Assembly (NCBI RefSeq): GCF_014199205.1
Contig: NZ_JACIJD010000005.1
Span: 1-64,000, forward strand
DNA length: 64,000 nucleotides
Direction: 5' to 3'
Source: Muricoccus pecuniae
GTDB lineage: Bacteria; Pseudomonadota; Alphaproteobacteria; Acetobacterales; Acetobacteraceae
The position numbers and the translations under genes are program-made. Positions 33,944 to 41,312 of this stretch are shown piece by piece (position 1 is the stretch's first letter; every line of letters starts with the position of its first letter). The notes under the pieces are model-generated. The model saw only the letters and a list, made by a program, of their open reading frames with translations. It did not search any database and was not told the origin of the DNA.

Positions 33944-34996
33944 ATGGCGGAGGGCGGCGGGGAGGCCGAGGACCGGAACGAGGCCCCGAGTGCACGGCGC
34001 CTCGACCAGGCGCGGCAGGAAGGGCAGGTCCCGAACTCGCGCGAGGCCTCCGCCTTCGCGGCGCTGCTGCTCGCGGTTCTCGTTGCCGGCATGGCGCTGC
34101 CCTCGCTCGGCCGCGACCTGCTGCGGGCGCTACGAGGCATCCTGGAGCGCGGGCATGAGATGACACCGGCGCAGGCCTTGGAGGTGCTGGCGCCGACGGC
34201 GACCCTGCTGGTGCCGGTGCTGGGGGCGGCGGCCCTGGGCGCGGCGGGCACGACGCTGCTACAGACGCGCGGCCTCGTCTCCGCGAAAGGCTTGGCGCCG
34301 CAATTCTCACGCCTCTCGCCGCTGGCCGGGCTGAAGCGGATCCTTGGCCCGGAGTCGTTGGTGGAGTTCCTCAAGACGGTGCTGAAGATGGCGCTCGTCG
34401 GGGCGGCCATCTGGCATGCCGGTGCCGCGCCGGAGCTGCTGCAGGCCGTGCTCCACCAGCCCGCCGCGGGGCTGCTGGGCGTCGCGATGGACCAGGGGAT
34501 GCGGCTCGTCGCGGCCACGCTCGTGGCCTTCGCCGTGCTGGCGGCGGGGGACGTGTTCCTCACCCGCTTCCGCCACCTCCGCCGCTTGCGCATGAGCCGG
34601 CAGGACATGAAGGAGGAGGCGAAGGATGCGGAGGGCGATCCGCATGTGAAGGGCAAGCAGAAGGCCATTCGCCAGCAGCGGGCGCGGCAGCGCATGATGG
34701 CCGCGGTGCCCAAGGCGGCCGTCGTCATCACCAACCCCACTCACTACGCCGTGGCGCTGGGCTATGATGAGGGGTCATCGGCCGCGCCGCGCATCCTCGC
34801 CAAGGGCGCCGACGAGCTGGCCGCGCGCATCCGCGAGAAGGCGCGGGAGGCCGGCGTGCCGCTGGTGTCCAACCCGCCGCTCGCCCGTGCCCTGTTCAAG
34901 CTGGACGTGGATACGGAGATCCCGGCCGAGCACTATCAGGCCGTGGCCGAGATCATTGCCTTCGTCTGGCGCGCGCGCTCTCGCCGGGTGGGATGA
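33944..34996 (+). CDS. flhB: Flagellar export switch protein FlhB
   Basis: A 350-residue FlhB controlling the substrate-specificity switch from hook to filament. The N-terminal motif SARRLDQARQEGQVPNSREASAF precedes four membrane helices (about 40-210). The cytoplasmic domain has MKEEAKDAEGDPHVKGKQKAIRQQRARQRMM and the self-cleavage motif NPTH at 264-267, cut between Asn and Pro. Its stop overlaps the start of the following kinase gene (ATGA). Confidence 0.97.
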   Translation: MAEGGGEAEDRNEAPSARRLDQARQEGQVPNSREASAFAALLLAVLVAGMALPSLGRDLLRALRGILERGHEMTPAQALEVLAPTATLLVPVLGAAALGAAGTTLLQTRGLVSAKGLAPQFSRLSPLAGLKRILGPESLVEFLKTVLKMALVGAAIWHAGAAPELLQAVLHQPAAGLLGVAMDQGMRLVAATLVAFAVLAAGDVFLTRFRHLRRLRMSRQDMKEEAKDAEGDPHVKGKQKAIRQQRARQRMMAAVPKAAVVITNPTHYAVALGYDEGSSAAPRILAKGADELAARIREKAREAGVPLVSNPPLARALFKLDVDTEIPAEHYQAVAEIIAFVWRARSRRVG

Positions 34997-36573
34997 TGGA
35001 CGTGGCGCGCCGGCACGCTAGGCTGCGCCCCATGGCGAATGGCATTCGGCAGGTCTTGGGATTCGGTGCTGCGCGCCGCGTGGACGGTGTCGAGGCCGGG
35101 CTTGCGGCGCTGCTCGATGCCCTTCCCCAGGGCGCGGCCCTGCTCGATTCCTCGGACGCCGTGCTGCGCGCGAACGAGCCCTTGAGGGCGATGCTCGGCC
35201 CGTTGCAGCCGCTGCGTCCCGGCATGGCCGTGCTCTCGCTCTTCGATCCCGCCGCGCGGGAGGCTGTACGCGCCTGGATGGGGGAGGAGGGGCCGGGGTG
35301 GCTCGAAGCGGGCCTCGCCGCGCCGGAGGGGCGGGCGCCGGTTCCGGCCTCGCTGCACCTCGCCGTCCTGCCCGAGGGGCGGCGGGCCCTGCTCGTGACC
35401 GACCTGTCGGAGCAGCGGCGGCGGCGGGAGGAGGCGGAGGCGGGCGAGAAGCTGCGCGCCATCGGCCAGCTCGCCGGCGGCATCGCGCATGACGTGAACA
35501 ACCTGCTCGCCATCATCATGGGGGCGATGGACGCGGCCGTCTCCGCCGCGCCGCGTGCCGCGGAGGCCCTCGCCCCCGCCCAGGACGCGGCCGCGCGCGG
35601 GGCGGCGCTGGTGCGGCGCCTGCTCGCCTTCGCCCGGCGGCAGCAGCTCGAGCCGCGCGTCCTCGACCTCGACGAGGCGGTCGCAGCTGCCCGGCCCATG
35701 CTGCGGAGCCTGCTCGGCTCGCGCATCGCGCTGGAATGGCGGCCGGGCGCGCTCGGGCGGCGGGTGCGCGTCGATCCCGTGCAGCTCGACCAGGTACTGC
35801 TCAACCTCGTCGCCAACGCGCGGGACGCCATGGGCGGGGAGGGGAGGGTGACGATCGCCACCGACACCGCCGTGGCGCTGGGGGAGGAGCCGGGCCTGCC
35901 GGACGCGCTGCCCCCCGGCCGCTGGACGGTGCTGGAGGTGACCGATACGGGCCCCGGCATCCCGCCCGAGATCATCGGCCACGTCTTCGAGCCCTTCTTC
36001 ACCACCCGTGCCGGCCAGGGCGGCACGGGGCTGGGCCTGGCGACCGTGCACGGCGTCGTCCGCCAGTCCGGCGGCGCGCTGCAGGTGGAGAGCCGCCCCG
36101 GCCTCACGCGCTTCCGCATCTTCCTGCCCCGCCACGACGGCAAGGCGGGCGAGGAGCCAGCGCCCGCCCCCGCCGCCGCCCCCGTCGCCACGAGGAACGA
36201 GGCGGGCCGCCACATCCTGCTGGTGGATGACGAGGCGCCGCTGCGCCGCCTGACCGCCGTCGCGCTGGAGCGCGCGGGCCACCGCGTCACCCAGGCCGAG
36301 GGCGGGGAGGAGGCGCTGGAACTGATCGAGGAGGGGCTGGAACCCGGCGCGGTCATCTCCGACATCTCGATGCCGGGACTCGACGGCCTCGCCCTCGCCC
36401 GCGCCGTGCGGGACCGCCGGCCGGGCCTGCCGGTGGTCCTCGTCAGTGGCTACGCGGAGGCGGCGCTGGGGGAGGATCTCGGCCGGGACGGCATTCTTTT
36501 CCTGGCCAAGCCCTTCCGCCCGGCCCAGCTCGTGGAGCTCGTTTCCGGCCTCCCCCTGGGGGAAAGAACTTGA
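34993..36573 (+). CDS. Soluble CckA-like hybrid histidine kinase
   Basis: A 526-residue hybrid kinase. A PAS-like N-terminal region (about 35-145) precedes DHp motif LAGGIAHDVNNLLAIIMG with phospho-His166. The HATPase domain carries NLVANARDAMGGEG (N box), DTGPGIPPEIIGHVFEPFFTTRAGQGGTGLGLA (G1, F, G2). After a Pro/Ala linker comes a receiver domain with phospho-Asp457 (ISDISMPGLDG). DHp and receiver resemble CckA, whose gene neighbours flhB in several alphaproteobacteria; CckA feeds the CtrA pathway controlling flagella. Unlike Caulobacter CckA (about 690 aa, two membrane helices), I see no membrane segment. It overlaps flhB by 4 nt. Confidence 0.8.
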   Translation: MMDVARRHARLRPMANGIRQVLGFGAARRVDGVEAGLAALLDALPQGAALLDSSDAVLRANEPLRAMLGPLQPLRPGMAVLSLFDPAAREAVRAWMGEEGPGWLEAGLAAPEGRAPVPASLHLAVLPEGRRALLVTDLSEQRRRREEAEAGEKLRAIGQLAGGIAHDVNNLLAIIMGAMDAAVSAAPRAAEALAPAQDAAARGAALVRRLLAFARRQQLEPRVLDLDEAVAAARPMLRSLLGSRIALEWRPGALGRRVRVDPVQLDQVLLNLVANARDAMGGEGRVTIATDTAVALGEEPGLPDALPPGRWTVLEVTDTGPGIPPEIIGHVFEPFFTTRAGQGGTGLGLATVHGVVRQSGGALQVESRPGLTRFRIFLPRHDGKAGEEPAPAPAAAPVATRNEAGRHILLVDDEAPLRRLTAVALERAGHRVTQAEGGEEALELIEEGLEPGAVISDISMPGLDGLALARAVRDRRPGLPVVLVSGYAEAALGEDLGRDGILFLAKPFRPAQLVELVSGLPLGERT

Positions 36574-36601
36574 TTTCCCCGGCCGTGAACATAATATGAA
36601 C
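36570..36601 (+). promoter_or_regulatory. recA promoter with LexA (SOS) box
   Basis: GAAC-ATAATAT-GAAC (36587-36601) is a perfect alphaproteobacterial LexA box (GAAC-N7-GAAC, complement of GTTC-N7-GTTC). It overlaps a sigma70-like promoter: TTGATT at 36570-36575 and TAATAT at 36592-36597, 16-nt spacer. LexA bound here would cover the -10 region, so recA should be induced by DNA damage. Confidence 0.88.
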
Positions 36602-36750
36602 AGCACGGACCGGGGCGGTGTTTGGCGCTTGTGCGCAGCCCCCCCGGCCGTTTAACAAGCGCGTGAGGCAGGCGGCCCCAGGGCCGCCAACTCATCCGCC
36701 GGCGGCACGCAGGGAACGCGTCCGCCGAACGCCAAGGGGCTACTTCCAGA

Positions 36751-37788
36751 ATGGAAAAGAACAAGGCTCTCGAAGCCGCTCTCTCCCAGATCGAGCGCTC
36801 CTTCGGGAAGGGCTCCATCATGCGGATGGGTGGCAAGCAGATGAACGAGGAGGTGGAGGTCATCTCCACCGGCTCGCTCGGGCTCGACCTCGCGCTCGGC
36901 ATCGGCGGGCTGCCCAAGGGCCGCATCATCGAGATCTATGGCCCGGAATCCTCGGGCAAGACGACGCTCGCCCTGCAATGCGTGGCCGAGGCGCAGAAGA
37001 AGGGTGGCACCTGCGCCTTCATCGACGCTGAGCACGCGCTCGACCCCGGCTATGCCCGCAAGCTCGGCGTGGATGTGGACAACCTCCTCATCTCCCAGCC
37101 CGATGCCGGCGAGCAGGCGCTCGAGATCGCTGACACCCTCGTCCGGTCGGGCGCGATCGACGTGCTGGTGATCGACTCCGTCGCCGCCCTCGTGCCGCGC
37201 GCGGAGCTCGAGGGCGAGATGGGCGACAGCCATGTCGGCCTCCACGCCCGCCTCATGTCCCAGGCGCTGCGCAAGCTGACGGGCTCTATCAGCCGCTCCA
37301 ACTGCATGATGATCTTCCTCAACCAGATCCGGTTGAAGATCGGCGTCATGTTCGGCAACCCCGAGACGACCACGGGCGGCAACGCGCTGAAGTTCTACGC
37401 CTCCGTCCGCATGGAGATCCGGCGCATCGGCCAGATCAAGGACCGCGAGGAGGTCACGGGCAACCAGACGCGCGTGAAGGTGGTGAAGAACAAGATGGCC
37501 CCGCCGTTCCGGCAGGTCGAGTTCGACATCATGTACGGCGAGGGCGTGTCGAAGGTGGGCGAGCTGATCGACCTCGGCGTGAAGGCCGGCGTGGTCGAGA
37601 AGTCCGGCGCCTGGTTCTCCGCCGACAGCCAGCGCATCGGCCAGGGCCGCGAGAACGCGAAGCAGTTCCTGCGCGACAACCCGGCCATGGCCGAGAGCAT
37701 CGAGCGCCGCATCCGCGAGCAGGCCGGCCAGGTGGCGAACGCCATGATGGTCGCCCCGGACGCTGAGGAAGCCGCCGCGGCGGAGTGA
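36751..37788 (+). CDS. recA: Recombinase RecA
   Basis: A 345-residue RecA: ATP-dependent strand exchange, and the coprotease that triggers LexA self-cleavage. Walker [10 protein letters not shown] spans 64-72; Walker B is [13 protein letters not shown], and loop L2 contains [18 protein letters not shown]. The C-terminal acidic tail (DAEEAAAAE) is present. The preceding 150-nt leader contains the LexA box and promoter. A strong terminator follows 24 nt after the stop. Confidence 0.99.
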   Translation: MEKNKALEAALSQIERSFGKGSIMRMGGKQMNEEVEVISTGSLGLDLALGIGGLPKGRIIEIYGPESSGKTTLALQCVAEAQKKGGTCAFIDAEHALDPGYARKLGVDVDNLLISQPDAGEQALEIADTLVRSGAIDVLVIDSVAALVPRAELEGEMGDSHVGLHARLMSQALRKLTGSISRSNCMMIFLNQIRLKIGVMFGNPETTTGGNALKFYASVRMEIRRIGQIKDREEVTGNQTRVKVVKNKMAPPFRQVEFDIMYGEGVSKVGELIDLGVKAGVVEKSGAWFSADSQRIGQGRENAKQFLRDNPAMAESIERRIREQAGQVANAMMVAPDAEEAAAAE

Positions 37789-37812
37789 TCCCCGCGCGGG
37801 CGCTGAACGACG

Positions 37813-37843
37813 AAGGGCCGCACCTCCGGGTGCGGCCCTTTTT
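37813..37843 (+). terminator. Rho-independent terminator of recA
   Basis: AAGGGCCGCACC pairs perfectly with GGTGCGGCCCTT around a TCCG tetraloop, and the T-run continues to 37843. A near copy recurs at 39148-39190. Confidence 0.93.
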
Positions 37844-37994
37844 CGTTTCGGCCCATTCCTCGTCTCGCAGGGCAGGGGCAAGGCCCTCCCTGGGCGCGGT
37901 CCGGGCGGGATGCTAGCGATGGCGCGTTGAGCCGCGAAGACGGACGACTCGGCGATCGGTGCGAGCGGACCAGCGCGGGAAAGGGAGGACAGGG

Positions 37995-39083
37995 ATGAAG
38001 ACGAGACGTGACCTGCTGAGGGCCGGCGGCATGGCCGCGGGTGCTGCGCTGGCCGCAGGCGGGGCGGGGGCGCAGTCCTTCCCCTTCGTGCCGAACCAGC
38101 GCTACCCCGACCCGGCCGTCCAGATCCTCGATCCGAGCTTCGCGCGCTACCGGATCTACAGCAGCACGGTCGAGCAGCTCGCCAGCGGCATGCGCTGGGC
38201 CGAGGGGCCCGCCTATTTCCCCGAGGGCGGCTACCTCCTGTGCAGCGACATCCCGAACAACCGCATCATGAAGTATGACGAGAAGGACGGCAGCTTCACC
38301 GTCTTCCGCCATCCCGCGAACTACGCCAACGGCAATGTCCGCGACCGGCAGGGCCGCCTTCTCACCTGCGAGCACTCGGTGACCCGGCGCGTGACCCGCA
38401 CGGAGAAGGACGGCTCCATCACGGTTCTCGCCGACAGCTTCGAGGGCAAGCGCCTCAACGCGCCGAACGACATCGTCGTCCGCTCCGACGACACGATCTG
38501 GTTCACCGATCCCCTCTTCGGCATCAACGGCGAGTGGGAGGGGAGCCGGGCCCGGCCGGAACAGGCCACCACGAATGTCTACCGCATCGGCACCGACGGG
38601 AAGCTCACCGCCGTCATCACCGACATCATGAACCCGAACGGCCTCGCCTTCTCGCCCGACGAGCGCAAGCTCTACGTCGTGGAGTGGCGGGGCACGCCGA
38701 ACCGCAGCATCTGGAGCTACGACGTGAGCGCCGACGGCACGGTCGGGAACCGGACCAAGCTGATCGACGCCGCCGACCAGGGCGCGCTGGACGGCTTCAA
38801 GGTGGACCGGGACGGCAATCTCTGGTGCGGCTGGGGCAGCAACGGGCTGCTGGAAGCCGAGCCTCGCGAGGTCGGGGGGCGGCAGGTCTACGGGCTCCGG
38901 GGCAAGCCGGAGGACCTGGACGGGGTGATGGTGTTCAACCCCCAGGGCAAGGCGATCGGCTTCATCCGCCTGCCGGAACGCTGCGCCAACCTCACCTTCG
39001 GCGGGCCGAAGAACAACCGGCTCTACATGACGAGCAGCCACTCCCTCTACGCGCTCTATGTCGAGGCGCACGGGGCGGTGTGA
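37995..39083 (+). CDS. Exported SMP-30/gluconolactonase-family protein
   Basis: A 362-residue six-bladed propeller of the SMP-30/gluconolactonase/LRE family. A Tat-type signal (TRRDLLRAGGMAAGAALAAGGAGA) directs it to the periplasm. Metal-site motifs are RWAEGPAYFPEGGYLLCSDIPNNRIMKYDE (Glu ligand), RLNAPNDIVVRSDDTIWFTDPLFGI (Asn) and LDGFKVDRDGNLWCGWGSNG (Asp). These enzymes hydrolyse sugar lactones. The start ATG follows GGGAGGACAGGG. It lies between recA and an AT-rich islet and is followed by a copy of the recA terminator. Confidence 0.9.
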   Translation: MKTRRDLLRAGGMAAGAALAAGGAGAQSFPFVPNQRYPDPAVQILDPSFARYRIYSSTVEQLASGMRWAEGPAYFPEGGYLLCSDIPNNRIMKYDEKDGSFTVFRHPANYANGNVRDRQGRLLTCEHSVTRRVTRTEKDGSITVLADSFEGKRLNAPNDIVVRSDDTIWFTDPLFGINGEWEGSRARPEQATTNVYRIGTDGKLTAVITDIMNPNGLAFSPDERKLYVVEWRGTPNRSIWSYDVSADGTVGNRTKLIDAADQGALDGFKVDRDGNLWCGWGSNGLLEAEPREVGGRQVYGLRGKPEDLDGVMVFNPQGKAIGFIRLPERCANLTFGGPKNNRLYMTSSHSLYALYVEAHGAV

Positions 39084-39147
39084 TGGAGGGACGACGGGCG
39101 GGCGACGCTCGTCGCCGCCACGGTGGAATTATCCCTTCGCTGGCATC

Positions 39148-39193
39148 GAACGATGAAGGGCTGCACCTCCGGGGCGGCCTTTTTTCGTTGCGG
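39148..39193 (+). terminator. Degenerate duplicate of the recA terminator region
   Basis: Bases 39148-39190 repeat 37805-37847 with about four differences over some 42 nt. Shared blocks include GAACGA, GAAGGG, GCACCTCCGGG, GCGGCC, the T-run and TTTTTCGTT. The hairpin (AAGGGCTGC/GGGCGGCCTT) is weaker than the original, with mismatches, but seven T follow. It sits at the boundary between high-GC sequence and the AT-rich islet and can still serve as terminator for the SMP-30 gene. Confidence 0.75.
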
Positions 39194-39330
39194 CGCCCTG
39201 CTGAGGCAATGAAGAACTTTGCTTTTTCCGATATTCTCTTTACTACAAAATGGAGGCTTCTGGACCAGTGCTGTTGGGGTTGGCGCCTGGATGGATTTCG
39301 ATGTTCCTAGCCGTTCTCGTGTAAGGCTAA

Positions 39331-40464
39331 CTACAGAACGCGTAGCAAAATAAGTTTTGTTATATTTCCAATTCCATCCCGGTACGGTAAAGCCTCGACC
39401 GATATCTCGCGTGAAGTAAAGGCTCCTATGAAGCTGGCACGCTGTAAATTGAAGATTTCCCTTGGTATTGTAAATGACAGAGGAGTTCTGGCCCCTGTTG
39501 GCCTAAATCGGCCGTAGCCTGTCTCTTTGTCGAGCTTGATCATGTTGCCGTTTAGGCGTATTGGGTGCTCGTCTTTTGCAGTATGAGAGATTTGTGCAAC
39601 CCGTTTGCTGTTAAGGATGGCAATCGGAATGGCTTTTTCTGTGACTTCAAGGGACATTTTCGTTGCCGATCTCTTTAGCGGCTGAGCAAGATCAGGAACA
39701 AGCTTTCGCATCTTTTCAACAATGCGATCTTCCCCCTCGGGATCAACACGATTCATCTCCTCTTGAACTTCTTCCAAGAGGTTGTTTCTATTGTTCTCGG
39801 CTTTTAATTCATCTGCAATGAAATCTCCGGTTCCATCGTCAGTTAAGATACGAGCGGGTGAGTTCGCCCGCTTCGCTAAGATTTCACTGATCTCTTCAGC
39901 TTCCGCGCGGTTATCGCGAGTTCCGCCTGTGTCGGCTCGAAGAAGAGTCGCTATGATGCGAAGTCGCTCGGTTTCTTGTGTTGCTTGTACTTGGGCTGTT
40001 CGCTCTCTTTCCTGGCTCGCTTTGGCCATCTGTTGAATAGCATCAGCCTGCGTCTCTGCAATTTTTGCCAGCTGCTGACTTCCCGAAGTGCTGGGAATTA
40101 GCTTGGACCAGATGTATGGAAAGAGCTTATCGAAGGGGATTTTGAGAAATGATTGAATTTGTTTTGCGTCTGCTATGGCCGGCGCCGCATAGAGCCAGAC
40201 GTTTTCTAAAAAAGAACCATCAATAGGAGCTGTTACGCGGAAGTCAGCTTCGACATAAACACTGAGTCGTTCTAACACTTCGCCCGTTTTGCGGAAATGT
40301 TCGGCAGTATAGAGGAGGCGCGCAGCAGCATAACGGTAACGACCTGCCTCATAAAAGCTGAGTTGCCCTCTACTAGCAATTCCGCCCTGAAATCGAAAGC
40401 CGATCTGGCTCACCTGCCGATCAACCAGGGTGCTCGAACTTTCAGGTCTCTCGGACATTGACAT
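39331..40464 (-). CDS. Orphan AT-rich accessory protein of unknown function
   Basis: A 377-residue protein I cannot assign. The N-terminal third (about 18-115: IGFRFQGGIASRGQLSFYEAGRYRYAAARLL to SVYVEADFRVTAPIDGSFLENVWLY) looks alpha/beta. The middle (about 130-260) is Gln/Glu/Lys-rich helix, probably coiled coil (AKIAETQADAIQQMAKASQERERTAQVQATQETERLR). The C-terminal 100 residues look like a beta domain (RLNGNMIKLDKETGYGRFRP). The layout faintly recalls DUF7946-type island proteins (memory only). Base composition and codon use are strikingly less GC-rich than all neighbours, so it was acquired by transfer. No partner gene, signal peptide or membrane helix is present. A second ATG lies 6 nt inside. 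Confidence 0.85.
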   Translation of the reverse strand: MSMSERPESSSTLVDRQVSQIGFRFQGGIASRGQLSFYEAGRYRYAAARLLYTAEHFRKTGEVLERLSVYVEADFRVTAPIDGSFLENVWLYAAPAIADAKQIQSFLKIPFDKLFPYIWSKLIPSTSGSQQLAKIAETQADAIQQMAKASQERERTAQVQATQETERLRIIATLLRADTGGTRDNRAEAEEISEILAKRANSPARILTDDGTGDFIADELKAENNRNNLLEEVQEEMNRVDPEGEDRIVEKMRKLVPDLAQPLKRSATKMSLEVTEKAIPIAILNSKRVAQISHTAKDEHPIRLNGNMIKLDKETGYGRFRPTGARTPLSFTIPREIFNLQRASFIGAFTSREISVEALPYRDGIGNITKLILLRVL

Positions 40465-40562
40465 TCGCCTATTGCGGAAGAGTGCTTTTCTGAAGCTGCG
40501 ACGCTGATCGTTGAGTGCCTAGTCGACAACCCGATTCGAACGTCAAATCGGAGCGGAGCACC

Positions 40563-40591
40563 TTGACAAAAGGACTAAATTCCTCTATGGT
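40563..40591 (+). promoter_or_regulatory. Strong sigma70-type promoter before the IS5-domain ORF
   Basis: TTGACA (40563-40568), a 17-nt spacer and TATGGT (40586-40591) form the best housekeeping-type promoter in the window. Transcription would start near 40598 and reach the ORF at 40619 through a GGGGAGG Shine-Dalgarno. Confidence 0.75.
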
Positions 40592-40618
40592 TGGAATACT
40601 GTTTGGGGAGGCCCGCCT

Positions 40619-41221
40619 ATGTCCCACACCACCTCCCGCCTCACCCCGCCCCGGCCCTGGTCGCCGCTCACCGACCTCCAGTGGCACGCCCTCGCCCCCT
40701 ATGTCCTGCCCCGCGCGCCCCAGGGCCGGCGCATCGCCGATCTCCGCCACCGCATGGACGCGATCTTCCATCTCGCCTCCACCCCCGGCGATCCCTGGCG
40801 CCTCCTCCCCGAAGCCTACGGCCGCCCCGAGACGGTGGCCCGCTTCTTCCGGCGCCTGACGCGTGCCGGCCTCTGGCACCGCCTCCTCGAAGCGCTCGCC
40901 GAGTGCGGCCCGGACCATCCCCTGCGCGGGATCGAGTACGCGATCCTCCGCGCCACGCGCCGGGCCGCGCGCCTGGGCGGGATGCCTCTCCTGCTGCTGA
41001 TCCGGAAGCTCGGGCTGCGCACGGCGCTGAACGGCCCGCCCTGGCTGCTGCCGGACCCGCTTTTGTCCGAAACCCTCCGCCGGGCCCCCATGCCCCCCGC
41101 GCCGCGCACGGCGCTTCAACTCGCGGCGGCCAAATCCTATCTCCGGAGTATCGAGGCCCTGGCCAGGGCCGCGCTCGGGCGCCGGCGTATCCCCCGCACG
41201 GTGAGGCTGGCATGGCCCTGA
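40619..41221 (+). CDS. IS5-transposase N-terminal-domain protein lacking the catalytic core
   Basis: A 200-residue protein. Residues 15-95 ([15 protein letters not shown]... [55 protein letters not shown]) match the DUF4096 N-terminal domain of IS5-family transposases. The remaining 105 residues show no DDE motifs and are basic and helical, with no relation I recognise. Composition is GC-rich and host-like, the frame is intact, a consensus promoter and Shine-Dalgarno precede it, and no terminal inverted repeats are evident. It is either a domesticated DNA-binding domain or a truncated transposase. It sits 91 nt before alaS. Confidence 0.75.
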   Translation: MSHTTSRLTPPRPWSPLTDLQWHALAPYVLPRAPQGRRIADLRHRMDAIFHLASTPGDPWRLLPEAYGRPETVARFFRRLTRAGLWHRLLEALAECGPDHPLRGIEYAILRATRRAARLGGMPLLLLIRKLGLRTALNGPPWLLPDPLLSETLRRAPMPPAPRTALQLAAAKSYLRSIEALARAALGRRRIPRTVRLAWP

Positions 41222-41312
41222 TGCCCGCGCCCCCCACCCTCGACGTCCCCGCCCGGGCCGGGCTACACGCCCCGGTCGCGCCCGCGCGAGGAATCGGAAC
41301 AGAACCCGCCCC

